The notes beneath the pieces are model-generated. The model was not told the origin of the DNA. It saw nothing but the letters and a program-made list of their open reading frames with translations, and did not search any database. Position numbers and translations under genes: made by a program. This document shows, in pieces, positions 6,874 to 14,861 of a stretch of 25,036 bases of DNA (position 1 is its first letter; each line of letters opens with the position of its first letter). The DNA is from Alphaproteobacteria bacterium UBA2947. Lineage in GTDB: Bacteria; Pseudomonadota; Alphaproteobacteria; Rs-D84. The DNA is taken from positions 89,640 to 114,675 of the forward strand of contig DEBV01000009.1 of assembly GCA_002348925.1 (NCBI GenBank). The letters run 5' to 3'.

Positions 6874-7125
6874 ATGTCTCGTATATGTCAAAGTTGTGCG
6901 ATGCCAATAGATGATGAAAAATTATGGGGAACCAATAAAGATGGTTCCAAAAACTCTGATTATTGTATCTATTGTTATAAAGATGGTGAGTTTATTGACA
7001 AGGTGTCTATGCAAGAATACATTGAAAAAATGATTCCTTTTTCAGACCAATCAGGTATGACCCCTGAACAAATGCGACAATTTTGTGAAAATGTATATCC
7101 TACATTGAAAAGATGGAAGAAATGA
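6874..7125 (+). CDS. Small putative zinc-ribbon protein
   Basis: An 83-residue protein. It has CQSCAMP at 5-11 and YCIYCY at 30-35, giving four Cys (C5, C8, C31, C34) spaced for one zinc, with the family signature GTNKDGSKNSDYC between them and a C-terminal P-LKRW. This is the 'putative zinc ribbon domain' family common in bacteria, whose biochemical role is not established. The start at 6874 has a strong SD; an upstream in-frame ATG at 6823 lies before the -10 box and would add a hydrophobic stretch foreign to the family. It shares its last bases with the AlkD-like gene, so the two are translationally linked. Confidence 0.85.
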   Translation: MSRICQSCAMPIDDEKLWGTNKDGSKNSDYCIYCYKDGEFIDKVSMQEYIEKMIPFSDQSGMTPEQMRQFCENVYPTLKRWKK

Positions 7126-7799
7126 AAAACGATATTGTAAAATCTCTGTATGCATTGCAAGATGCCGTATACGGCGATTTTAGCGCAAAGTTAATTCCAA
7201 ATATTTCGCGTGATTGTTTCATAGGTGTACGTACACCGCAACTGCGTAAATTGGCGAAAGATATGGTAAAATCTGGCGAATACAAAGATTTTATTTCATA
7301 TTTGCCGCATAAATATTTCGAAGAAAACCAATTGCATGCGTTTATAATTTCTGAAATACATGATTTTGATATGGCAATTAAAGAAACAGAACGCTTTTTG
7401 TCCTATGTTGATAATTGGGCGACTTGCGATCAAATGTCCCCGCGTGTGTTCAAAAAAAATCTTGGTGTTGTGGAAAAATATGTATCTAAATGGATAAAGT
7501 CCAAAGATGTTTATATGGTGCGGTTTGGTATAAAAACACTTATGCAATATTGGTTAGACGACAATTTTGATATAAGATATGCCGATATGGTCGCGAATAT
7601 AAAAAGCAAAGAATATTATATAAATATGATGCGGGCGTGGTATTTTGCAACCGCCGCTGCCAAGCAATTTGATGCGGTTTTGCCGTATTTTAGACGCGGA
7701 AAACTGGATGAATGGACGCGTTTGCGTGCAATTCAAAAAGCAACGGAATCTTTTCGTGTGTCAGATAAACACAAAGAAATTTTGCGTGCGTTAAGATAA
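7113..7799 (+). CDS. DNA alkylation repair protein (AlkD-like HEAT-repeat glycosylase)
   Basis: A 228-residue, helix-rich protein. FIGVRTPQLRKLAKD near 36-50, NWATCDQMSP at 101-110 and MMRAWYFATAAA are hallmarks of the DNA alkylation repair family. Relative to Bacillus cereus AlkD, W102 and D106 keep the spacing of Trp109 and catalytic Asp113, the Arg in MVRFGIKTLM fits Arg148, and the Trp in RAWYFA fits Trp187. The enzyme would excise bulky or cationic alkylated purines without base flipping. It overlaps the zinc-ribbon gene by 13 bases if started at 7113, or by 4 bases (ATGA) if started at the ATG at 7122; I cannot choose firmly. The gene ends 12 bases before the tRNA-Thr promoter, with no evident terminator. 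Confidence 0.88.
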   Translation: MEEMKNDIVKSLYALQDAVYGDFSAKLIPNISRDCFIGVRTPQLRKLAKDMVKSGEYKDFISYLPHKYFEENQLHAFIISEIHDFDMAIKETERFLSYVDNWATCDQMSPRVFKKNLGVVEKYVSKWIKSKDVYMVRFGIKTLMQYWLDDNFDIRYADMVANIKSKEYYINMMRAWYFATAAAKQFDAVLPYFRRGKLDEWTRLRAIQKATESFRVSDKHKEILRALR

Positions 7800-7811
7800 A
7801 TAGTTTTTATG

Positions 7812-7839
7812 TTGATTTTTGTCCCTTTGCAGTTATAAT
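7812..7839 (+). promoter_or_regulatory. Promoter of tRNA-Thr and probably of the aspS leader
   Basis: TTGATT at 7812-7817, a 16-base spacer and TATAAT at 7834-7839 lie 11 bases before the first base of tRNA-Thr. I see no second promoter between the tRNA and aspS, so the tRNA and aspS mRNA may be one primary transcript. Confidence 0.65.
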
Positions 7840-7850
7840 ATTTGGCAGTT

Positions 7851-7924
7851 GCCCTAATAGTCTAGTGGTAAAACACGTCCTTGGTAAGGACGAGTCGCAA
7901 GTCCGATTCTTGCTTAGGGCACCA
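7851..7924 (+). tRNA. tRNA-Thr (GGT)
   Basis: A 74-base gene. Acceptor GCCCTAA pairs with TTAGGGC, discriminator A73, CCA encoded. The anticodon arm CGTCC-TTGGTAA-GGACG gives anticodon GGT. The D-stem GTCT/AAAC has a C12-A23 mismatch; T12 would pair. The T-arm is GCAAG-TCCGATT-CTTGC, so position 55 is C, as in tRNA-Met of this window. The T-box leader of aspS starts about 16 bases after the CCA. Confidence 0.93.
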
Positions 7925-7939
7925 GAAATGTACAAATCT

Positions 7940-8110
7940 GTTTTATTAAATATGTTGATGCGACTGACAACCGCGGAGTGTTTATAAAACAAAATAAAGT
8001 AAAAAAAGCAGGGTGGCACCGCGCGAAAAAATCTTAGCGCCCCTGTATTTTAAGATTTGAATTGGTGCCGAAAATCAGAATTTTTTCGCGACACCGAAAC
8101 AAAAGGGTGT
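7940..8110 (+). promoter_or_regulatory. T-box riboswitch leader of aspS, short Stem I
   Basis: AGGGTGGCACCGCG at 8010-8023 is the canonical T-box, and GCGCCCCTG (8037-8045) is the matching 3' strand of the antiterminator-type helix. The variable base makes UGGC, which pairs with GCCA, so the ligand should have G73, as tRNA-Asp and tRNA-Asn do; the tRNAs in this window end in ACCA. A short hairpin stands in for Stem I: GTTTTAT (7940-7946) with ATAAAAC (7984-7990), extended by AAATA/TGTTT. Its upper part has adjacent GAC (7966-7968) and AAC (7969-7971). A rival fold pairs GGCACC (8015-8020) with GGTGCC (8064-8069) and AAATCTTA (8029-8036) with TAAGATTT (8051-8058). ACACC (8091-8095) can pair with GGTGT (8106-8110) over the aspS SD, so control may be translational. 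Confidence 0.8.
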
Positions 8111-8116
8111 AAAAAA

Positions 8117-9886
8117 ATGCTTTCTTTGAAATCAAAATACAGAACGCATACCTGTGGCGAATTAAATGAAAAAAACGTTGGTGAAACTGTAACCTTGTCT
8201 GGTTGGGTTCACCGTAAACGCGATCATGGTTCGCTGTTGTTTGTGGACTTGCGTGATAATTATGGAATTACACAGTGTGTGTTTGATGGGGGCGATGAAA
8301 ATTTGGAAAAAATTCGTCCTGAATCTGTTGTAAAAATTACAGGTACGGTTGTCGCACGTGATGCAGAAGCAATCAACGACAAAATTCCAACTGGCCATAT
8401 TGAAATTAAATCTGAATCTTGGGAAGTTTTGACAAATGCTGATGTTTTGCCTTTCCAAGTGTTTGGTGATGAAGACACAAGTGAAGAATTAAGATATAAA
8501 TATCGTTTCCTTGATTTGCGTCGTGAAAAATTGCATCACAATATTTTAATGCGCAATAAAATGATGAAGTGGTTGCGTGATAAAATGTGGGATATGGGAT
8601 TCAGCGAATTTCAAACACCGTTGTTGACCGCTGATTCACCAGAAGGTGCGCGTTGTTTCTTGGTACCAAGCCGTTTGCATCATGGAAAGTTTTATGCATT
8701 GCCACAGGCACCACAGATGTTTAAACAGTTGTTGCAAGTATCTGGGTTTGACAGATATTTCCAAATTGCACCTTGTTTTCGTGATGAAGATTTACGTGCA
8801 GATAGATTGTTGGAATTTTATCAGTTAGATATCGAAATGTCTTTTGTGGATCAAAGTGATATTCAGGCTGTCGGTGAAAAATTGATGCCTGAATTTGTGA
8901 AAACTTTTGCACCAGATGCAAATGTATATCCAGAAATTCCACATATTTCATTTGATGATGCAATGTTGAACTATGGTTGCGATAAACCAGATTTGCGTAA
9001 TCCGATTTTAATATCTGACGTTACAGAAATATTCCGCGGTTCTGATTTTGGAATCTTTGCAAATGCAGTTGAAAACGGCGCTGTTGTTCGTGCTGTCCCT
9101 GCACCAAAATCGTCTGATAAACCACGTTCTTGGTTTGATAAGTTGGGCGAATATGCGGTTAAAGAATTGGGATTGGGCGGACTTGGCTATATCGTGTTTG
9201 CCGAAGAAGCCAAGGGACCTGTTGCTAAAAAGTTAGACGCAGACAGAATTGCAAAACTGCGTGAAATAGCAGGTGATAATTCTTCATTGTTCTTTATTTG
9301 TGACGAAGAAGAAAAAGCAGCGAAAGCAGCAGGTAAACTGCGTAATAAATTGGGTGCTGATTTAGGTTTGGTTAATCCACGCGATTTCGCATTTTGTTGG
9401 GTTGATAATTTCCCATTCTTTGAACCAGATGAAGAACGCGCTGGGGCACCTAAGTTTACTCACAATCCGTTCTCGTATCCTATTGCGACTTTGGAAGAAT
9501 TGGACACAAAAGATCCTTTCTCAATCAAAGCAGCACAATTCGATATGGTGTTAAATGGTATTGAAATTTGCAGTGGTGGTTTGCGTAATTATAACCCAGA
9601 AGTTATGAAGAAGTGTTTTGATATTGCTGGTTATCCAATAGAAGCAGTAGAACAAAACTTTAATGCGCTTTATACCGCTTTCCAATATGGTGCGCCACCA
9701 CACGGAGGATGTGCGTTTGGTATTGAAAGATTGGTATCTGAAATCTTGGGCGATGGCGAAAGTGTTCGTGAAATTGTCGCGTTCCCTGCCAACCAACGTG
9801 GTCAAGATTTGCTGATGGGATCACCAAACGAAGTGACAGAACAACAATTACGCGATGTACATATTCAAGTACGCAAACGTGGTTAA
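8117..9886 (+). CDS. aspS: Aspartyl-tRNA synthetase, probably non-discriminating (Asp/Asn)
   Basis: A 589-residue class IIb synthetase; E. coli AspRS has 590. Order: anticodon-binding OB fold (about 1-110), class II core with QAPQMFKQL (197-205), motif 2 FRDEDLRADR (221-230), the bacterial GAD insertion (about 285-420), and motif 3 HGGCAFGIERL near the C-terminus. RDHGS gives His37 where discriminating enzymes have Leu (RDLGS), the mark of non-discriminating AspRS, which also makes Asp-tRNA-Asn for GatCAB. Oddities: EGARCFLVP for the usual EGARDFLVP, and DRLLEFYQLD for DRQPEFTQ-D. The C-terminus NQRGQDLLMGSPNEV is alphaproteobacterial in type. I start at the ATG at 8117, preceded by AAAAGGG; an in-frame start at 8057 would lie inside the T-box leader. 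A terminator follows. Confidence 0.96.
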   Translation: MLSLKSKYRTHTCGELNEKNVGETVTLSGWVHRKRDHGSLLFVDLRDNYGITQCVFDGGDENLEKIRPESVVKITGTVVARDAEAINDKIPTGHIEIKSESWEVLTNADVLPFQVFGDEDTSEELRYKYRFLDLRREKLHHNILMRNKMMKWLRDKMWDMGFSEFQTPLLTADSPEGARCFLVPSRLHHGKFYALPQAPQMFKQLLQVSGFDRYFQIAPCFRDEDLRADRLLEFYQLDIEMSFVDQSDIQAVGEKLMPEFVKTFAPDANVYPEIPHISFDDAMLNYGCDKPDLRNPILISDVTEIFRGSDFGIFANAVENGAVVRAVPAPKSSDKPRSWFDKLGEYAVKELGLGGLGYIVFAEEAKGPVAKKLDADRIAKLREIAGDNSSLFFICDEEEKAAKAAGKLRNKLGADLGLVNPRDFAFCWVDNFPFFEPDEERAGAPKFTHNPFSYPIATLEELDTKDPFSIKAAQFDMVLNGIEICSGGLRNYNPEVMKKCFDIAGYPIEAVEQNFNALYTAFQYGAPPHGGCAFGIERLVSEILGDGESVREIVAFPANQRGQDLLMGSPNEVTEQQLRDVHIQVRKRG

Positions 9887-9904
9887 TGTTCATAAATAAA
9901 AAAT

Positions 9905-9931
9905 ACCCCGATTTATTCGGGGTGTTTTTTT
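9905..9931 (+). terminator. Terminator of aspS
   Basis: ACCCCGA (9905-9911) pairs with TCGGGGT (9917-9923) around TTTAT, followed by G and seven T. The T tract reaches the stop codon of the convergent AsmA-like gene. Confidence 0.93.
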
Positions 9932-12410
9932 AGAATTGTTTATGAGATTTCACAAATTCGCGCATGTATTCTGGATTAAAATGCAACATAATATCTGACA
10001 GAGAAAAATCACGCATATCATTTGGATATATTATTAAATCTATTGGTTCTGGTGATGCAGATGTTCCGCGCAAAACCAATTTTAATTTTGCGGTCATTTC
10101 GTCATTTGTTATTTCGAATATACCAGATGCATCAGTATGTGGCATATATAATGTTAACGGTTCGCTGGTTTTTATGTTTCCATTTTCATAAGTTCCAACA
10201 ATATGCATTTTTTTAATAGGTGTAACACCAGATGTTAATGCTTTGGATAATGCGTATTCCCCATTTAATATTGTTAGTATTGGTGCAGATGCATAAAATT
10301 CCGCCAAACCAAGTCCATATATTTTTCCACCACTAAACGATGCATCAAATGTGCCGTCAAGGTTGTTAATAATATCATGTGCTATTTTTCCAGATGTATT
10401 CAGTTTTATTTCTGCTGTGATTGAAGTATCAGAAATATTAAGTGGCATATTTTCAGGTAAAAGTTTTTCATCAAATACGAATTTGTTCAGTTGCATATTT
10501 ATTGCATATTTTGCGTTGTCTTTTTTTATTGTGGCAAGCAAGTTCCCGCGGTTTGAATCAGATATAGAAAATGTTTGTGTGTTTTTGCGTAAGGAATACA
10601 CAAAATTATTATATTCGTTCGAATTATAAATTAATTTGTTTGCAGATAATGCGATATTCATATTTGTTTCAAATGGTAATAACAAAGGATGTTTTGTGAA
10701 AAATGACAGTTCTTCAAACTTTTTTATAAAAGATTTGTTTGCGAACAAGTCAATATTTAAAACATCTGTTTTTAATGTAATGGATTTTCCAGATAATATG
10801 CCTGTGAATTTATGATTTGCGATTTCAAGTGTAAAATCAGAAATAGTACCATTTTTGTAATTTCCAGATAAAACATAAGGTAAGTCATTTAAAGATTGTA
10901 AATCCAATGTTTGTATTATTTTTTTAAAGTTTTCACCACGTAATATAAAGAAGTCAGTGCTTTTAGATAATTGCCATTGTTTTGAATTTGGTGTGAAAAT
11001 CATAACACCACTGGTCCATACAAAATCGCCTGGTTCGTCTTTCATAAAATCTGGCAAGAATTTTAAATTAACTTTTGCTTGGTTTAAAGATTTATCATCC
11101 AGACGAGTGTAATCAACAGTATAACCGTCTTTCTTTAAATGTAATGTTCCAACCATGTCAGGATAATAAAATCTGACTTCGCCACTGGATGCCAGTTTTC
11201 TTATCGTGACAACAAAAGGTTTCATATCGGCGTAAACGGCTGTAGAATAAACATCGGCATCTATTACGTCATCTTTAACAGAAAAAACAGATGTAATGTT
11301 GTTTCCATGGGAATATTTTTTACAATACCAATTTGTTGGGGTTCCGTTGAAAAGGCATGTTGTATGCAAACCAGACAGTGGGCCTGCGATATTAACATCG
11401 TGTGCGCCAGTTTTGTCGATAAATCCACCTTCGATATTTATATCATCTGCAACAATATTTCCTATTATTATTTTGTCTTTTTCACCACGAGTAATAATTT
11501 TCAAGTGTTCAAATGTTTGGTTGCCAAATTTGATATTTCCGTAAAAATCTAAATCAAATGATGCGTCTTGCAATATGTAGGGATCTTTTAAAACAAAAGA
11601 CATATCGTAATCAGCGTTAGTAGATTTTATTTTAACTATTTTATAGCCATCGTCTTTGAATTCAACACTTCCTTGAACGTTTTGAGCAGATATATTGTCA
11701 AACTTTATTCCATACCCACCGTCCCAATAAACATCTGCGGTTATAGGAAAACGTCCTGTTATGTGCGGCGTTTTAAATTCAAACCATCTGTTTATATCTT
11801 GGGCGATTATACTGATATTCGCACGTGCGGTTCCGTCTTTTAAAAGTTTTCCGTTTAAAGTTAAATTATTATTTTTGTTTTTTATAACAAATTCGTTGTT
11901 GATTGCTTTTATTTCATATTTATGCTGGTCTGTTCTGACAAAAGCAGTAGTTTCTGTTTTTGTAAAATCTGCATGAATTATCTTATATTCTTTGTTAAGA
12001 AACTGTATCTTTGAATTATCAACAATGATTTTATTGTTTATATTAAATGGTGTTATTCTTTCAATATAAAGCGATGCATCTTTTACATATATGTCGCCAG
12101 AAATTTTTGCATTTTTTAAATTAAATATATCGAAAAAAGGTATTTTAAATTCAACCGAAGATATAACACCATTTGGAACACTAAGATTGTGTGCCACAAT
12201 CGATGTGCTGCCCATTAAACTGAAATTTATATCCCCATAGATTTTTGCAGGAACACCTGTTTTTGCTAAAATAACTTCTTCTATCTTTGGTTTTAGATTA
12301 TTCAGAGTTATTATCGGCGGAACAATGGCCAATGCCAGTGCGAATATCGCGATAAAAGACAGAAAAAATAACAATTTTTTATTTGAGTGTTTTGATTTTG
12401 TGGGCATCAT
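9930..12410 (-). CDS. AsmA-family envelope protein
   Basis: An 826-residue protein with an N-terminal anchor (about 12-32, LLFFLSFIAIFALALAIV) and a long beta-rich periplasmic part. The N-terminal AsmA signature is visible: IEEVILAKTGVPAKIYGDI, then the FSLMGSTSIVAHNLSV stretch. Near the C-terminus (about 665-720) NLDGTFDASFSGGKIYGLGL matches the AsmA C-terminal domain. AsmA and its relatives (YhdP, TamB) are bridge-like proteins implicated in phospholipid traffic to the outer membrane and in its homeostasis. This role is family knowledge; the particular cargo cannot be inferred. The SD AAGGAAAGAG precedes ATG-ATG at 12410/12407, and a TATAAT lies further upstream. It is divergent from uvrB with only 44 bases between starts, and it ends in the aspS terminator. 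Confidence 0.85.
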   Translation of the reverse strand: MMPTKSKHSNKKLLFFLSFIAIFALALAIVPPIITLNNLKPKIEEVILAKTGVPAKIYGDINFSLMGSTSIVAHNLSVPNGVISSVEFKIPFFDIFNLKNAKISGDIYVKDASLYIERITPFNINNKIIVDNSKIQFLNKEYKIIHADFTKTETTAFVRTDQHKYEIKAINNEFVIKNKNNNLTLNGKLLKDGTARANISIIAQDINRWFEFKTPHITGRFPITADVYWDGGYGIKFDNISAQNVQGSVEFKDDGYKIVKIKSTNADYDMSFVLKDPYILQDASFDLDFYGNIKFGNQTFEHLKIITRGEKDKIIIGNIVADDINIEGGFIDKTGAHDVNIAGPLSGLHTTCLFNGTPTNWYCKKYSHGNNITSVFSVKDDVIDADVYSTAVYADMKPFVVTIRKLASSGEVRFYYPDMVGTLHLKKDGYTVDYTRLDDKSLNQAKVNLKFLPDFMKDEPGDFVWTSGVMIFTPNSKQWQLSKSTDFFILRGENFKKIIQTLDLQSLNDLPYVLSGNYKNGTISDFTLEIANHKFTGILSGKSITLKTDVLNIDLFANKSFIKKFEELSFFTKHPLLLPFETNMNIALSANKLIYNSNEYNNFVYSLRKNTQTFSISDSNRGNLLATIKKDNAKYAINMQLNKFVFDEKLLPENMPLNISDTSITAEIKLNTSGKIAHDIINNLDGTFDASFSGGKIYGLGLAEFYASAPILTILNGEYALSKALTSGVTPIKKMHIVGTYENGNIKTSEPLTLYMPHTDASGIFEITNDEMTAKLKLVLRGTSASPEPIDLIIYPNDMRDFSLSDIMLHFNPEYMREFVKSHKQF

Positions 12411-12454
12411 TCTCTTTCCTTGTATTTTTATTATAATGAATTATATTAAGGTAT

Positions 12455-14464
12455 GTGAATAAAAAAATGAAAGATAACAAAAGTATTTTTTCTTTGGAAT
12501 CTGACTTTGCGCCGATGGGGGATCAACCAACGGCTATATCTGAATTGGTTAAAGGGGTTAAAGAAGGACGCAAGTCCCAGGTTTTGTTGGGTGTGACGGG
12601 GTCTGGCAAAACATTTACGATGGCAAATGTTATTCAAAATCTGGGTCGTCCAACAATGATAATGGCGCCTAATAAGATATTGGCGGCACAGTTATATACA
12701 GAAATGAAGGCCTTTTTCCCGCATAATCATGTCGAATATTTTGTGTCTTTTTATGATTACTATCAACCAGAAGCGTATGTTCCAACAACCGATACTTATA
12801 TAGATAAAGATGCGTCTATAAATGAACAATTGGACCGTATGCGCCACAGTGCCACGCGTGCCATGCTGGAAGAAAGAGATGTTATAGTTGTTTCATCTGT
12901 ATCTTCTATTTATGGCATTGGTTCGCCAGAACAATACAGTGAAATGAAATTGGTTTTGAATGCTGGCGATAAAATATCTGAAAAAGATGTTATGCGTGCT
13001 TTGGTTGATATTCAATATAAAAGAAACGATATGGGGTTTGCGCGTGGTGATTTTCGTGCGCGTGGTGATACACTTGATATCTTTCCATCTCATTCGCAAG
13101 ACAGGGCATGGAAGTTATCTTTCTTTGGTGATGAAATTGACGAGATTTGGGAATTTGATACTTTAACAGGTGGCAAATTACATCGTTTAGACAGAATTGT
13201 TGTTTATCCAAATACTCATTATGCGACACCTATGCCTTCTGTATTACAGGCAATAGGTCAAATTCGTAAAGATTTAGATGAACGATTGAAATACTTTCAT
13301 GACAATATGAAATATGTTGAAGAACAGCGATTGCGCGAACGTGTGAACTTTGATATTGAAATGATGGAATCTACGGGCGTGTGTCGTGGTATTGAAAATT
13401 ATTCAAGATATTTAACAGGGCGCCTTCCTGGGCAACCACCACCAACGCTTTTTGAATATTTGCCGAAAGATGCACTTTTGTTTTTGGACGAAAGTCATGT
13501 GACAGTGCCACAAATTGGTGCAATGTCACGTGGGGACAGGGCGCGCAAGGAAACGCTGGCACAATATGGTTTTCGTTTGCCGTCATGTGTTGATAATCGA
13601 CCATTAACTTTTGAAGAGTGGGATATGTTGCGACCACAAACCATCTTTGTATCTGCAACGCCTGCCGCATGGGAATTGGAACAATCAAATGGTATTGTCA
13701 GTGAACAGGTTATTCGTCCAACGGGATTATTAGATCCGATATGTGAAGTTCGCCCAACAGAACATCAGGTTGATGATTTGCTTTATGAGGTCAAGAAAAC
13801 CAAAGGGCGTGTCATAGTCACAACACTGACCAAAAAAATGGCAGAACAATTAACAGATTATTTTGTTGAAAACGGTGTGCGTGCGCGTTATTTACATTCT
13901 GATATTGAAACATTGGAACGCATAGATTTATTACGCGATTTGCGTCTTGGTAAATATGATGTTTTGGTTGGGATAAACCTTTTGCGTGAAGGTTTAGATG
14001 TCCCAGAATGTGAATTGGTTGCGATTATGGATGCCGATAAAGAAGGATTCTTGCGTTCAACGCGTTCGCTTATTCAAACCATTGGGCGTGCGGCACGTAA
14101 TGCAAATGGACGCGTGATTTTGTATGGTGATACAATCACTGAATCTATGCGTTCCGCATTGGATGAAACCGCGCGCAGACGCGAAAAACAAATGGCGTAT
14201 AACAAAGAACACAACATAACACCAAAGACCATATCAAAGTCTGTTTTTGATGAAGTTAAAGAAAAAGAAGAAAAAACAGACAAATCACGAAAATTTGTTT
14301 ATAATAAAGATGGTGGCGTTATGGATGCAGATTCTTTGCGCAAGGAAATTAAAAAGCTTACCAAAGTGATGCAAAAACATGCTGAAAATTTAGAGTTTGA
14401 ACAAGCCGCACAAGTTCGCGATTTGATTCATGCGTTGGAAGACGATTTATTATTGGTGGAATAA
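12455..14464 (+). CDS. uvrB: UvrABC excinuclease subunit B
   Basis: A 669-residue protein of standard length. Walker A GVTGSGKT is at 46-53. The damage-wedge beta-hairpin region (YDYYQPEAYVPTTDTYIDKD) follows, then LLFLDESHVTVPQIGAM with the DESH box. Helicase motifs V and VI are in GINLLREGLDVPE and QTIGRAARN. The C-terminal UVR coiled coil (LRKEIKKLTKVMQKHAENLEFEQAA), which binds UvrC, is intact. UvrB receives damage from UvrA and recruits UvrC in nucleotide excision repair. The longest form starts at GTG 12455, with AAGG only 3 bases before it; ATG 12467 is an alternative that removes 4 residues. TATAAT at 12432-12437 is the likely -10, giving a very short leader. tsaE follows one base after the stop. 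Confidence 0.97.
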   Translation: MNKKMKDNKSIFSLESDFAPMGDQPTAISELVKGVKEGRKSQVLLGVTGSGKTFTMANVIQNLGRPTMIMAPNKILAAQLYTEMKAFFPHNHVEYFVSFYDYYQPEAYVPTTDTYIDKDASINEQLDRMRHSATRAMLEERDVIVVSSVSSIYGIGSPEQYSEMKLVLNAGDKISEKDVMRALVDIQYKRNDMGFARGDFRARGDTLDIFPSHSQDRAWKLSFFGDEIDEIWEFDTLTGGKLHRLDRIVVYPNTHYATPMPSVLQAIGQIRKDLDERLKYFHDNMKYVEEQRLRERVNFDIEMMESTGVCRGIENYSRYLTGRLPGQPPPTLFEYLPKDALLFLDESHVTVPQIGAMSRGDRARKETLAQYGFRLPSCVDNRPLTFEEWDMLRPQTIFVSATPAAWELEQSNGIVSEQVIRPTGLLDPICEVRPTEHQVDDLLYEVKKTKGRVIVTTLTKKMAEQLTDYFVENGVRARYLHSDIETLERIDLLRDLRLGKYDVLVGINLLREGLDVPECELVAIMDADKEGFLRSTRSLIQTIGRAARNANGRVILYGDTITESMRSALDETARRREKQMAYNKEHNITPKTISKSVFDEVKEKEEKTDKSRKFVYNKDGGVMDADSLRKEIKKLTKVMQKHAENLEFEQAAQVRDLIHALEDDLLLVE

Positions 14465-14465
14465 A

Positions 14466-14861
14466 ATGAAAGAATATTTATTAAATAATGTTGAAGAGAC
14501 ACGTGCGTGGGCGCGTGATTTTGCAAAAACTTTACATGCACCGCAAACGATTGCGTTGCATGGTGATTTGGGTATGGGAAAAAGTGAAATCGCACGTGAA
14601 ATAATTAAAACATTACGCGGTGCAGATACTGTCGTGCCAAGTCCAACATTTACTCTTGTTCAAAATTATGATGGTATTTCACATTTTGATTTGTACAGAA
14701 TAGGTGATGCATCTGAATTGGAAGAAATCGGTTTGCCGTATGCAATAGACAATGATATAACTTTGATTGAATGGCCTGATATTGCGAAAGATATGTTGCC
14801 GAAAAATACAATTCATATTTATATAACACAAAATGGTGATGGGCGTAAATTAGCGCTTTAA
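14466..14861 (+). CDS. tsaE: tRNA threonylcarbamoyladenosine biosynthesis ATPase
   Basis: A 131-residue P-loop protein. Walker A is GDLGMGKS at 33-40 (usually GDLGAGKT). SPTFTLVQNY (59-68), HFDLYR (73-78), ELEEIGL and IEWP (101-104) are the family motifs. TsaE works with TsaB and TsaD to place t6A at position 37 of tRNAs reading ANN codons, which include both tRNAs found in this window (CAT and GGT anticodons). It starts one base after uvrB, so the two share a transcript. Its last 12 bases overlap the 3' end of the convergent ftsA-rpe fusion, and no terminator is visible between them. Confidence 0.93.
   Translation: MKEYLLNNVEETRAWARDFAKTLHAPQTIALHGDLGMGKSEIAREIIKTLRGADTVVPSPTFTLVQNYDGISHFDLYRIGDASELEEIGLPYAIDNDITLIEWPDIAKDMLPKNTIHIYITQNGDGRKLAL

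Noticed and set aside
7807..8019. A minus-strand frame of 70 codons across tRNA-Thr and the T-box leader
   Set aside because: It is the reverse complement of RNA genes; such frames are frequent artefacts over tRNAs.
8054..8087. Classical Rho-independent terminator in the aspS leader
   Set aside because: The run of T at 8081-8086 does not directly follow a strong hairpin; the best rival hairpin ends about 10 bases earlier. Translational control seems as likely, so I did not annotate a terminator.
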